From contig JAPTYK010000001.1 in NCBI GenBank assembly GCA_026913215.1, positions 4,774,001-4,838,000 on the forward strand: a DNA stretch of 64,000 bases, in the 5' to 3' direction. The translations under genes were made by a program, and so were the position numbers. Source of the stretch: Streptomyces diastatochromogenes (GTDB lineage: Bacteria > Actinomycetota > Actinomycetes > Streptomycetales > Streptomycetaceae). The notes under the pieces were generated by a model, which did not search any database, had not been told where the DNA came from, and saw nothing but the letters and a program-made list of their open reading frames with translations. Positions 35,743 to 44,753 of this stretch are shown piece after piece (within the stretch, counting starts at the first letter, position 1; every line of letters begins with the position of its first letter).

Positions 35743-36581
35743 GTGACCGATCTCGCCGACACCGTCACCCTGCCGCCCGTGCCGGCGGGCGCCCTGGTCC
35801 CGTCCCGGGCGGCCGCGCTCGAAGCCGAGGCCGTCTCCGCCTGGTTCGGCGACCGCAAGGTCCTCGACCGGGTCTCGCTCGCCATGCCCGCCCGCGAGGT
35901 CACCGCCCTCATCGGCCCCTCCGGCTGCGGCAAGTCGACCTTCCTGCGCATCCTCAACCGGATGCACGAACTCACCGGCACCGCCTCCCTCGCCGGGCGG
36001 GTCCTCCTCGACGGCGCCGACATCTACGACCGGGGCCGCCGCATCACCCACGCCCGCCGCGAGATCGGCATGGTCTTCCAGAAGCCCAACCCGTTCCCCG
36101 CGATGTCCCTGTACGAGAACGTCCTCGCCGGCCTGAAGCTCGGCGGCATCCGGGCGGACAGGGCCACGAAGGACGAGCTCGTCGAGGAGTGCCTCACCAA
36201 GGCGGGGCTCTGGCGCGAGGTCAGGACCGGCTGCGGCAGCCCGGCGGGGCGCTCTCCGGCGGCCAGCAGCAGCGCCTCTGCATCGCCCGCTCGCTCGCCG
36301 TCCGCCCCCGCGTCCTGCTCATGGACGAGCCCTGCTCGGCGCTCGACCCGACCTCCACCCGGCGCGTCGAGGAGACCATCGCCGAACTGAAGGCCGAGGT
36401 GACCGTCGTGATCGTCACCCACAACATGCAGCAGGCGGCCCGCGTCTCCGACTCCTGCGCCTTCTTCCTCGCCGAGCAGGGGACCCCGGGCGTGATCGTC
36501 GAACACGGCCCGACGGAGACGGTGTTCGGCTCCCCGAACGACCCACGCACCGCCGACTACGTCAACGGCCGCTTCGGCTGA
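35743..36581 (+). CDS. PstB-like phosphate-type ABC transporter ATPase
   Basis: About 280 residues. Walker A is GPSGCGKST (near residue 66) and the Q-loop is MVFQKPNPFPAMSLYENV. One base is missing near 36225. After it comes the ABC signature ALSGGQQQRLCIARSLA, Walker B VLLMDEPCSALDP and the switch His in VIVTHNMQQA. Its sequence is closest to the PstB subfamily. It energises the PstC/PstA-like permeases 9 kb upstream on the same strand. It is unusual that the ATPase comes last, after the surface-protein genes. It ends 6 bp before the converging membrane gene. Confidence 0.87.
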
Positions 36582-36587
36582 GCCCGT

Positions 36588-37728
36588 TCACGGGGCCCCG
36601 CCCCACACCAGCAGCATGTGGCCGCCCAGCCACGCCGAGGACAGCGCCGCCCCCGTGAGGACGAGGGCGGCGACGTGCCGGCGGGCACGGGCGATCCCCA
36701 CGGCGAGCGGCAGCAGCAGCGGGAAGCCCGGAAGCAGGAAGCGGGCGCGGGGAACCAGACGCCGTCGCCGCCGAGGACGACGAGCAGCAGCACCCCGTGA
36801 ACACGAGCAGCGGCGCCGGCTGCCGGTCCGCGAGACAGCACGCGTACAGCCCGGCGGACAGCAGCAGCACCAGCGAGACGACGGCCAGGAAGAACGGCGG
36901 GGCCGGGCTGTGGACCAGGTACCGCCGCAGCTCCCGCAGGGTCTCCGCGCCCCGTCCCAGGTGTTCCCCAGCGCCGCTGCACCTCGAAGTAGCCGTCCCA
37001 GCGCCCCGGACGAGCGCCACCCACCCCACGTACCCGAGCCAGCCCAGCGGCGCCGTCAGGGCGGCGGCCAGCGCCCGCCGCTCGCCCCGGGCGGCGGCGA
37101 GCAGCCCGCCGCGCAGACCGCCGCCGCGACCGCGAGCCCGGTCGGCCGGGTCAGCCCGGCGGCCACCGCGAGCCCCGCCGCCCACGCCCAGCGCCCGGCG
37201 AGCACCCCGTACAGGGCCCAGGCGGCGCACGCCGTGAACACCGACTCCGTGTACGCCGTCCACTGCACGGCGGCCACCGGCGAGGCGCCCCACAGGACCG
37301 CGAGGACCGTGCCGGTCCGGCGCCCGTGCAGCCGGTCGCCGACCGCGAACACCCCAGGCGGCGGCCAGCGAGCCCACCACGGCGAGCCCGAGCGCGACCG
37401 AGGCGGGCGAGCCGGGCAGGACCGCCGACAGCGCCCGGACGAGCCCGGGGAAGAGCGGGAAGAAGGCCAGGTCCCGGGGGTAGCCCGGCTGGGCCGCGTA
37501 TCCGTGCCCCGCGATGTCCAGGTACCAGAGCGAGTCCCACGAACGGGCGAGCAGCGGCCACAGCCCGTGCCCCCGCAGATGCGCCCAGCGGGCGAGCACC
37601 GCGAGCCCCAGGAGCCGTACCGCCAGGAAACCCAGCAGCGCCGGGGCCGCGTGCCGCAGCGCGCCGCGCCCGCGGCCGCGGGACGGACGTACGGGGGCGG
37701 GCACGTACGGCACGGGGGTGACGGACAC
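36588..37728 (-). CDS. PIG-V-like mannosyltransferase/membrane glycosyltransferase, frameshifted
   Basis: About 382 residues with roughly ten membrane helices. LLARSWDSLWYLDIAGHGY near residue 60 is the conserved loop of the PIG-V/GT-C type mannosyltransferases. FFPLFPGLVRALSAVL, AVQWTAYTESVFTACAAWALY and AAGLTRPTGLAVAAAV follow. The end reads RFLLPGFPLLLPLAVGIARARRHVAALVLTGAAL...MLLVWGGAP. Breaks near 37360, 37110, 36970 and 36750 divide it. It would transfer a sugar from a polyprenyl-phosphate donor at the membrane. It converges on pstB with 6 bp between stops, so is not part of that cluster. Confidence 0.65.
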
Positions 37729-37805
37729 CGGGTCACCCTGGCGCGCGCTCCCGGCGCGCGGTCCGCGCTTACGGCACGTGTCGTACGGGGTTCACCCGTA
37801 CGGGC

Positions 37806-37841
37806 GAGGGCCCGTACGGAATCGCTTCCGTACGGGCCCTC
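37806..37841. terminator. Strong hairpin after phosphosugar mutase
   Basis: Perfect 16-bp arms (37806-37821 and 37826-37841) with a 4-nt loop, 10 bp beyond the stop of the leftward mutase gene. Confidence 0.85.
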
Positions 37842-37850
37842 GTCACCGGA

Positions 37851-39502
37851 TCACAGCCCGGCGGCCTCGGACAGGTCCCGCTTGATCGCGGCGAGGACCT
37901 CGGCGCCCGTCGCGCGGGCCGCCGCCAGCTCGCTCGCGTCGCCGACCGGGACGACGACCTCCAGGTAGCACTTGAGCTTGGGCTCGGTGCCGGAGGGGCG
38001 GACGATCACCCGGGCCTTGTAGGCGCCCTCCAGGTGGTAGCGCAGGCCGTCCGTCGGCGGCAGCGACTCCGTGCCCTTCGTCAGGTCCTCGGCCGAGACG
38101 ACCGTCAGACCCGCGAGCCGGACCGGGGGCCGCTCGCGGAGCGCGGCCATCGCGTTCGCGATGATCGACAGGTCCTCGACGCGCACCGACAGCTGGTCCG
38201 TGGCGTGCAGCCCGTGGGCCACCGCCAGGTCGTCCAGGAGGTCGGTGAGCGTCCGGCCCTGCTCCTTGAGCACCGAGGCCAGCTCGGTGACGAGCAGCGC
38301 CGCCGTGATGCCGTCCTTGTCGCGGACGCCCTCGGGGTCCACGCAGTAGCCGAGCGCCTCCTCGTAGCCGTACCGCAGGCCGTCGACGCGGGCGATCCAC
38401 TTGAAGCCGGTCAGCGTCTCCTCGTAGCCGACCCCGGCCGCCTCGGCGATCCGGCCGAGCAGCGAGGACGACACGATCGACTCGGCGAAGACGCCGGTGG
38501 CGCCCTTGTGCACCAGGTGCGCGGCGAGCAGCGCGCCGACCTCGTCGCCGCGGAGCATCCGCCAGCCGCCCTCGGCGTCCGCGTCGGGCACGGCCACGGC
38601 GCAGCGGTCGGCGTCCGGGTCGTTCGCGATGACGATGTCGGGGTCCACGGCCCGCGCGGCCTCGAAGGCCAGGTCCATGGCGCCCGGCTCCTCCGGGTTC
38701 GGGAAGGAGACCGTCGGGAACGCGGGGTCCGGCTCGGCCTGCTCGGCGACGAGCGCGGGCGGCGGGAAGCCGGCCCTGCCGAACGCGGCCGTCAGGACCT
38801 CCTTGCCGACGCCGTGCATGGCCGTGTAGACGGTCCGCGCGGTGCGGGGGGAGCCGGGGGTCAGGACGGCGTCCGTGCGCTCCAGGTAGGCCGTCAGGAC
38901 CTCGTCCCCGAGCGTCTCCCAGCCGTCCTCCGGGCGCGGCACGTCGTGCAGCGACCGCACGGCCGCGATCTCGGCGGCGATCTCCGCGTCGGCCGGCGGC
39001 ACGATCTGCGAGCCGTCGCCCAGGTACACCTTGTAGCCGTTGTCGCGCGGCGGGTTGTGGCTCGCGGTCACCTCGACGCCGGCGACGGCGCCCAGGTGCC
39101 TTATGGCGTACGCGAGGACCGGCGTCGGCAGCGGGCGCGGGAGCACGGCCGCGCGCAGCCCCGCGCCCGTCATCACGGCGGCGGTGTCCCGGGCGAAGTC
39201 GGCCGACTTGTAGCGGGCGTCGTAGCCGATGACGACGAGCCCGCCCTCCTGGCCCTTCGCCTTCAGGTACGCGGCCAGCCCCGCGCCGCCCGGATCACGA
39301 CCGAGCGGTTCATCCGCATCGGCCCGGCGCCCAGCTCACCGCGCAGCCCGGCCGTGCCGAACTGCAGCGTGCCGCTGAAACGGGCGGCGAGCTCGTCGGT
39401 GGCGTTGCGGTCGAGGAGCGCGGCGAGCTCGTCGCGGGTCTCCTGGTCGGGGTCCTCGGCGAGCCACGCCTGGGCCCGGCCGAGGAGGTCGTCCTGCGTC
39501 AC
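37851..39502 (-). CDS. Phosphohexomutase family enzyme (phosphomannomutase/possible phosphopentomutase)
   Basis: About 551 residues. The N-terminus is VTQDDLLGRAQAWLAEDPDQETRDEL with FGTAGLRGELGAGPMRMNRSVVIRA. One base is lost near 39285. Then come the phosphoserine loop TASHNPPRDNGYKVYL, the metal-binding loop NDPDADRCAVAV, a sugar-binding loop and the phosphate-binding loop RPSGTEPKLKCYLEV. The family isomerises sugar-1- and sugar-6-phosphates. Its position 104 bp after punA suggests a role in (deoxy)ribose-1-phosphate to 5-phosphate conversion, which would join PunA and DeoA to DeoC. That specificity is inference. Confidence 0.88.
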
Positions 39503-39606
39503 GGTGGTGTGCCTTTCGGGTGTGCGGAGTGGGCGGTGCGGGTGGGCGGGCCGCCGCGCGGAGCCTTCCCGCCCGCGCGGCGGCACCGCCCCCACCGGCA
39601 GATTCG

Positions 39607-40410
39607 TCAGATCCGGTCGAGGACCCGGGTCAGCAGCTCACCCATCCGCGCCGCCGAGTCGCGCCCCGCCTGGAGCACCTCCTCGTGGTTCAGCGGCTCG
39701 CCCGAGAGGCCCGCCGCCAGGTTGGTGACGAGGGAGATGCCGAGGACCTCGGCGCCGGCCTCGCGGGCCGCGATGGCCTCCAGGACGGTGGACATGCCGA
39801 CGAGGTCGCCGCCCATCACGCGGACCATGTTGATCTCGGCCGGGGTCTCGTAGTGCGGGCCGGGGAACTGGACGTACACGCCCTCCTCAAGGGTCTCGTC
39901 GACCTCCTTGCACAGCGCGCGCAGGCGCGGCGAGTACAGGTCGGTGAGGTCGACGAAGTTGGCGCCGACGATCGGGGAGGCGGCCGTGAGGTTGATGTGG
40001 TCGCTGATCAGGACCGGCTGGCCGGGGCGCATGCCCTCGCGGAGGCCGCCGCAGCCGTTGGTGAGGACGACGGTCTTGACGCCGGCGGCGACGGCGGTGC
40101 GGACGCCGTGGGCGACGGAGGCGACGCCCCGGCCCTCGTAGAAGTGGGTGCGGCCGAGGAAGACCAGCGCGCGCTTCTCGCCGATCTTGTACGAGCGGAC
40201 CTTGCCGCCGTGGCCCTCGACGGCCGGCGGCGGGAAGCCGGGGAGCTCGGTCACCGGGAACTCGGCCTCGGGGGCGCCGAGGGCGTCGACGGCGGGGGCC
40301 CAGCCGGAGCCCATGACCAGGGCGACGTCGTGGTTCTCGACACCGGTCAGCTCGCGAAGGCGTGCGGCAGCGGCCTCGGCGGCCTCGTACGGGGTGGCAG
40401 TTGCGTTCAC
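39607..40410 (-). CDS. punA: Purine-nucleoside phosphorylase
   Basis: Encodes 267 residues, the trimeric PNP type. GSGWAPAVDALG is the phosphate-binding start, GRTHFYEG follows, and LTNGCGGLREGMRPGQPVLISDHINLT is the base/phosphate site. GPHYETPAEINMVRVMGGDLVGMSTVLEAI supplies the Glu and Met-containing loop of the active site. It splits inosine, guanosine and their deoxy forms with phosphate. An operator palindrome lies 81 bp upstream of the GTG start. The phosphosugar mutase follows on the same strand. Confidence 0.94.
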   Translation of the reverse strand: MNATATPYEAAEAAAARLRELTGVENHDVALVMGSGWAPAVDALGAPEAEFPVTELPGFPPPAVEGHGGKVRSYKIGEKRALVFLGRTHFYEGRGVASVAHGVRTAVAAGVKTVVLTNGCGGLREGMRPGQPVLISDHINLTAASPIVGANFVDLTDLYSPRLRALCKEVDETLEEGVYVQFPGPHYETPAEINMVRVMGGDLVGMSTVLEAIAAREAGAEVLGISLVTNLAAGLSGEPLNHEEVLQAGRDSAARMGELLTRVLDRI

Positions 40411-40490
40411 TGACTCTCTCGCCTCGGGGAGGGGGGTCCGAGGGGAGCCCCGGACGGATTTGGTACGCGGAGCAGCGTAGCCGGAGAATT

Positions 40491-40504
40491 CCTACGCGCG
40501 TAGA
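40491..40504. promoter_or_regulatory. Putative nucleoside-regulon operator upstream of punA
   Basis: CCTACGCGCGTAGA, with a perfect CTACGCGCGTAG core. On the minus strand it is followed at once by AATTCT and TACGCT-type sequences that could serve as a -10. The punA start is 81 bp away. Confidence 0.75.
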
Positions 40505-40634
40505 TGACGATGCTGACGGACATGCGATCGTTGTCTTGTCGTTTCCGACGAACGGACGATTCCGGTCACCCGGTCGGATCGCCCCGGCCGGGTCCGCCCC
40601 GGCCCGGTCGGCCCGGCGGATCGCTCCGGTCCGG

Positions 40635-41072
40635 TCAGCAGGGGCGCTTGCGCAACTCCATCACGTAGTCGTGCGGCGCGCCCGCCGACTCGGCCGCGTC
40701 GGCGACCTCGCCGAGGTACCGCGCGGACGGCAGCCCGCCCTCGTACGCGTTGAGGACGTACACCCAGGCCGGCTCCTCGCCGTCCAGGGTGTGCACCCGC
40801 ACCCGCATCCGCCGGTAGATGTCGAGGCCCACGCCCTCCCAGCGGTCCATGGAGTCCTCGTCCATCGGCGCGATGTCGTACAGCGCCACGAAGACCTGGG
40901 AGCGGGGGGCCTCCACGATGGTGGCCAGCGCCCCCTCCCAGCCCATCTGCTCGCCGCCGAAGGTCAGCCGCCAGCCGTTCAGCCAGCCGGTGCCGCGCAG
41001 CGGGGAGTGCGGTGCGCGGCGGCTCATCAGCCGTGCGTCGAGGTTGCCGGCGAAAGCGGCGTAGAGCGACAT
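40635..41072 (-). CDS. Gamma-glutamylcyclotransferase-like (GGCT fold) protein
   Basis: Encodes 145 residues, intact. MSLYAAFAGNLDARLMSRRAPHSPLRGTGWLNGWRLTF is the GGCT/AIG2-like N-terminus, where a Y-A-x-Y/F-G-x-N type turn forms the substrate pocket. VFVALYDIAPMDEDSMDRWEGVG carries the acidic segment that contains the catalytic Glu or Asp in the family, and YRRMRVRV follows. Likely cytosolic. The exact substrate cannot be fixed. It shares an intergenic region of 226 bp with lpdA, transcribed away from it. Confidence 0.8.
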   Translation of the reverse strand: MSLYAAFAGNLDARLMSRRAPHSPLRGTGWLNGWRLTFGGEQMGWEGALATIVEAPRSQVFVALYDIAPMDEDSMDRWEGVGLDIYRRMRVRVHTLDGEEPAWVYVLNAYEGGLPSARYLGEVADAAESAGAPHDYVMELRKRPC

Positions 41073-41190
41073 GGGACCGAGGGTACGGGAGGGGACGGGG
41101 TGCCCGGCGAACGCCGAGGTGGCGGCCGTACGGCGGCCGTCCGGGGGCCGTACGAGGGGCATCGGAGCCCCCGGCGCGAGGCAGTGCCCG

Positions 41191-41250
41191 GTGTGCGGGA
41201 CAATGGGCTACGCACTTGAAGCGTGCGGGACAATGGCGTACGCACTGCAT
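41191..41250. promoter_or_regulatory. Two tandem 30-bp elements upstream of lpdA, each with a GTGCG/CGCAC dyad
   Basis: Two near-identical 30-bp units lie head to tail (41191-41220 and 41221-41250). Each holds GTGCGGGACAATGG followed by TACGCAC, so GTGCG and CGCAC form an inverted pair around a 13-bp centre. The 30-bp spacing is close to three helical turns, fitting two copies of an operator for cooperative binding. It ends 48 bp before the lpdA start. Confidence 0.6.
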
Positions 41251-41298
41251 CCCAGCGGGGGACCCCCGGCAGAACGAGAGCGCGAGGCGTAGATCCCA

Positions 41299-42738
41299 GT
41301 GACCCGGATCGTGATCATCGGCGGCGGACCCGGCGGATACGAGGCGGCCCTGGTGGGCGCCCAACTCGGCGCGGAGGTGACCGTCGTGGACTGCGACGGC
41401 CTCGGCGGCGCGTCCGTCCTGACCGACTGCGTCCCCTCGAAGACCCTGATCGCCACCGCCGAGGTGATGACCACCTTCGACTCCTCCTACGAGGAGCTGG
41501 GCATCATCGTCGCGGACGACACCCCGCACATCGAGCAGGCCGCCCGTGTCGTCGGCGTGGACCTCGGCAAGGTGAACCGACGGGTGAAGCGCCTCGCGCT
41601 CGCCCAGTCCCACGACATCACCGCCTCCGTGACCCGGGCCGGCGCCCGGGTGCTGCGCGGCCGCGGCCGCCTCGACGGGCGGCAGGCGATGGACGGCTCC
41701 CGCCAGGTGATCGTCACCGCCGCCGACGGCACCGAGGAGACGCTGACCGCGGACGCGGTGCTGATCGCCACCGGCGCCCACCCGCGCGAGGTGCCCGACG
41801 CCAAGCCCGACGGCGAGCGCATCCTGAACTGGACCCAGGTCTACGACCTCAAGGAGCTCCCGGAGGAGCTCATCGTGGTCGGCTCCGGCGTCACCGGCGC
41901 CGAGTTCGCCGGCGCCTACCAGGCGCTCGGCTCCCGGGTCACCCTGGTCTCCTCCCGCGACCGCGTCCTGCCCGGCGAGGACCCGGACGCCGCCGCCGTC
42001 CTGGAGGACGTCTTCCGGCGCCGCGGCATGAACGTCATGGCCCGCTCCCGCGCCGAGTCCGCCAAGCGGGTCGGCGACCGCGTCGAGGTCACCCTCGCGG
42101 ACGGCCGCGTCATCTCCGGCACCCACTGCCTGATGGCCGTCGGCGCGATCCCGAACTCGGCCGGGATGGGCCTGGAGGAGGCCGGCGTCCGGCTGAAGGA
42201 CTCCGGTCACATCTGGACCGACAAGGTCTCCCGCACGAGCGCCCCCGGCGTCTACGCGGCCGGTGACGTCACGGGCGTCTTCGCGCTCGCCTCGGTCGCC
42301 GCCATGCAGGGCCGGATCGCGATGTACCACTTCCTCGGCGACGCGGTGGCCCCGCTCAACCTCAAGACGGTCTCCTCGAACGTCTTCACCGACCCGGAGA
42401 TCGCCACCGTCGGCTACACCCAGGCCGACGTGGACGCGGGCAAGATCGACGCCAAGGTCGTCAAGCTGCCGCTGCTCCGCAACCCCCGCGCGAAGATGCA
42501 GGGCATCCGGGACGGCTTCGTGAAGATCTTCTGCCGTCCGGGCACCGGCATCGTGGTCGGCGGCTGCGTCGTCGCCCCGAAGGCGAGCGAACTGATCCAT
42601 CCGATCTCGATCGCGGTCGACAACAATCTGACGGTCGAACAGATCGCAAATGCTTTCACCGTGTACCCCTCCCTGTCGGGCTCGATCGCGGAAGTGGCAC
42701 GGCAGTTGCACACCCGAAAGGCGACGGGCGAGGTCTGA
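41299..42738 (+). CDS. lpdA: LpdA-type flavoprotein disulfide-reductase-family NAD(P)H dehydrogenase
   Basis: Encodes 479 residues, intact. The FAD dinucleotide fold GGGPGGYEAALVGAQLG is at the N-terminus. GVTGAEFAGAYQALG is the NAD(P)-binding fold, and SAPGVYAAGDVTG is the second FAD motif. The redox site reads GGASVLTDCVPSK, so the canonical CxxxxC disulfide has only one Cys. This is known for mycobacterial LpdA (Rv3303c), which is an NAD(P)H-quinone-type reductase and not a dihydrolipoamide dehydrogenase. The symbol follows that relationship. Start GTG/ATG context: GTG-type codon at 41299. A tandem repeat element lies upstream. Confidence 0.85.
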   Translation: MTRIVIIGGGPGGYEAALVGAQLGAEVTVVDCDGLGGASVLTDCVPSKTLIATAEVMTTFDSSYEELGIIVADDTPHIEQAARVVGVDLGKVNRRVKRLALAQSHDITASVTRAGARVLRGRGRLDGRQAMDGSRQVIVTAADGTEETLTADAVLIATGAHPREVPDAKPDGERILNWTQVYDLKELPEELIVVGSGVTGAEFAGAYQALGSRVTLVSSRDRVLPGEDPDAAAVLEDVFRRRGMNVMARSRAESAKRVGDRVEVTLADGRVISGTHCLMAVGAIPNSAGMGLEEAGVRLKDSGHIWTDKVSRTSAPGVYAAGDVTGVFALASVAAMQGRIAMYHFLGDAVAPLNLKTVSSNVFTDPEIATVGYTQADVDAGKIDAKVVKLPLLRNPRAKMQGIRDGFVKIFCRPGTGIVVGGCVVAPKASELIHPISIAVDNNLTVEQIANAFTVYPSLSGSIAEVARQLHTRKATGEV

Positions 42739-42834
42739 CGGTCCGCCCCGGCCCGGCTCGGCCCGCCTCCCGCCTGCGGGAACGATTCGCCGACTCGGAC
42801 AACCCCCGGCAAGGCCGGACATAGAACGATCAAC

Positions 42835-42868
42835 GACGGGGCCTCCCATACCACTTGGAGGCCCCGTC
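42835..42868. terminator. Hairpin after lpdA
   Basis: Perfect 12-bp arms (42835-42846 and 42857-42868) with a 10-nt loop, about 100 bp beyond the stop and before the DeoR-type gene. Confidence 0.75.
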
Positions 42869-42937
42869 CGTGCGCATCTTCTGCAATTCGGCGCATAGTG
42901 CTGAAAACTATCGGCCAGTCACGTTACTGTCAGTTTC

Positions 42938-43903
42938 GTGTTCGCTGCAGAACGTCGCCAGTTGATCCTCGAAATGGTGCGAGCCAATGGGGCCGTGTCG
43001 CTCCGCGAGCTCGCCCGCGTCGTCCAGACCTCCGAAGTGACCGTACGGAGAGACGTACGGGCCCTGGAGGCAGAAGGACTCCTCGACCGCCGCCACGGCG
43101 GTGCGGTGTTGCCGGGCGGATTCACGCGAGAATCCGGCTTCCCGCAGAAATCCCATCTCGCCACAGCGGAGAAGACGGCCATCGCCGACGTCGCCGCGAG
43201 CCTCGTCGAAGAGGGCGAGGCCATCGTCGTCGGCGCCGGGACGACCACGCAGGAGCTGGCCCGCCGGCTCGCCCGCGTGCCCGGACTGACCGTCGTCACC
43301 AACTCCCTGCTCGTCGCCCAGGCCCTCGCCCACGCCAACCGGGTCGAGGTCGTCATGACCGGCGGCACCCTGCGCGGCTCCAACTACGCCCTCGTGGGCA
43401 GCGGGGCCGAGCAGTCGCTCCAGGGGCTCCGGGTCTCCCGGGCCTTCCTCTCCGGGAGCGGACTGACCGCCGAGCGCGGCCTGTCCACGTCCAACATGCT
43501 CTCCGCGAGCGTGGACCGGGCGCTCGTGCAAGCGGCGGCCGAGGTCGTGGTCCTGGCCGACCACACCAAGCTCGGCTCCGACACCATGTTCCAGACGGTG
43601 CCGACGGACGTCATCACCCGCCTGGTGACCGACGAGCCGCCGGCCCACGACGAGCGCGCCGCCACCGAGCTCCAGGCCCTCGCCGACCAGGGCGTCCAGA
43701 TCGCCGTCGCCGGTACGGGCGCGTCCGCCGGACCCTCCGGCGGCGAACAGCTCCCAGGCGCCCGGCCCCGCCGTGACATGCCGCTCCCCGTCCAGCGCGG
43801 ACGGATGGCGGCCGGTCAGTTCAGGGCCCGGGCGGCGGCATGGCCGCGGAGACACTGGAGCGCACGGCCCGGGTCGCGGACATGCGCCGCCGCTGACACC
43901 TGA
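42938..43903 (+). CDS. DeoR/GlpR-family transcriptional regulator
   Basis: The DeoR-type winged helix is at the N-terminus (RRQLILEMVRANGAVSLRELARVVQTSEVTVRRDVRALEAEGLLDRRHGGAV). The DeoRC sugar-phosphate sensor domain follows (ESGFPQKSHLATAEKTAIADVAASLVEEGEAIVVGAGTTTQELARRL, VMTGGTLRGSNYALVG, VVLADHTKLGSDTMF). Start is GTG 42938. The last 45 residues as read are atypical; one missing base would give GGGMAAETLERTARVADMRRR ending at 43896, which looks more natural. Members sense phosphorylated sugars. It is a candidate regulator of the nucleoside operators in this window, by location and family only. Confidence 0.85.
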   Translation: MFAAERRQLILEMVRANGAVSLRELARVVQTSEVTVRRDVRALEAEGLLDRRHGGAVLPGGFTRESGFPQKSHLATAEKTAIADVAASLVEEGEAIVVGAGTTTQELARRLARVPGLTVVTNSLLVAQALAHANRVEVVMTGGTLRGSNYALVGSGAEQSLQGLRVSRAFLSGSGLTAERGLSTSNMLSASVDRALVQAAAEVVVLADHTKLGSDTMFQTVPTDVITRLVTDEPPAHDERAATELQALADQGVQIAVAGTGASAGPSGGEQLPGARPRRDMPLPVQRGRMAAGQFRARAAAWPRRHWSARPGSRTCAAADT

Positions 43904-43906
43904 CGC

Positions 43907-44080
43907 ACGCCCGCACGTCCCTACGCCCGTACGTCCGTAAGCCCGTACGTCCGTAAGCCCGTACGTCCGTACGTCCGCAATCCCGCACGTCCGTACGTCC
44001 GTAAGCCCGCGCGTCCGTAAGCCCGCGCGTCCGTAAGCCCGTACGTCAGGCGTCAGCACGTCCGTACGTCCGTATGTCGG
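43907..44080. repeat. Short tandem repeats built on CCCGTACGTCCGTAAG
   Basis: A 16-bp unit repeats with slight variation (43926-43941, 43942-43957 and further degenerate copies to about 44050), rich in the self-complementary CGTACG. No gene fits. It lies between the converging DeoR-type and TetR genes. There are no unique spacers, so it is not a CRISPR array. Confidence 0.75.
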
Positions 44081-44133
44081 TCGAGGTGCCCGAGGGACCC
44101 TCCCCCAGGGGTCCCACGCCGCTCCGTGCCGTC

Positions 44134-44676
44134 TCAGTCCTTCAGTCCCCGCAGCGTCAGCGCGAGCAGGCGGTCGGCCAACTCCGGGTCCTCCGGGCAC
44201 TGTTCCGCCGCCAGCGCGATCGCGTTGGTGAGCTGCATCAGATCGCCGATCGACACGTCGGCGCGCACCTGCCCCGCCTCCTGGGCCCGTCCGAGCAGCC
44301 GCTCGCCCGCCGCGCGCAGCGGATCGCTGCACCGCGCCAGGGCCGAACTCCGGTCGTGCGAGGCGGACATCAGCGCGTGCGCGAGCCCCCGGTACTCGCC
44401 CGCGTGGGCGATCACCGCCCGCAGCCACTCCACGAGCGCCCGGCACGGCTCGTCGGACTCCGGCCGCCGCGAGCGGTCGAGGAGTTCGGCCAGCGCCTCC
44501 TGGAAGACCGCGTTCAGCAGATCGGCCCGGGTGGGGAAGTGGCGGTAGAGGGTGCCGATCCCGACGCCCGCGCGGCGCGCGACCTCCTCCAGGGGTGCGT
44601 CCGCGCCCTGTTCCGCGAAGGCGGCGCGGGCCTCGACGAGCAGTCGCTCGTGGTTGCGGCGTGCGTCGGCGCGCAT
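44134..44676 (-). CDS. TetR-family transcriptional regulator
   Basis: Encodes 180 residues, intact. The TetR helix-turn-helix is RLLVEARAAFAEQGADAPLEEVARRAGVGIGTLYRHFPTRADLLNAVF at the N-terminus. The C-terminal region (ALVEWLRAVIAHAGEYRGLAHALMSASHD...) is the all-helical ligand-binding and dimerisation domain. The divergent or adjacent target is unclear: the gene to the right is accA2 on the same strand, ending 78 bp upstream, separated by a terminator. Ligand unknown. Confidence 0.88.
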   Translation of the reverse strand: MRADARRNHERLLVEARAAFAEQGADAPLEEVARRAGVGIGTLYRHFPTRADLLNAVFQEALAELLDRSRRPESDEPCRALVEWLRAVIAHAGEYRGLAHALMSASHDRSSALARCSDPLRAAGERLLGRAQEAGQVRADVSIGDLMQLTNAIALAAEQCPEDPELADRLLALTLRGLKD

Positions 44677-44698
44677 GGGTACGACCCCTCCTGTCGGC

Positions 44699-44732
44699 GA
44701 AGGGCCCGCAGGCGGCTGCCTGCGGGCCCTTC
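44699..44732. terminator. Terminator after accA2
   Basis: Perfect 15-bp arms (44699-44713 and 44718-44732) with a GGCT loop, 22 bp downstream of the accA2 stop in its direction of transcription. Confidence 0.85.
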
Positions 44733-44753
44733 GTCACCTACGTGACCGCGACG

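Noticed and set aside
43907..44080. CRISPR-like array
   Set aside because: Units are 16 bp, continuous and lack unique spacers; no cas genes nearby.
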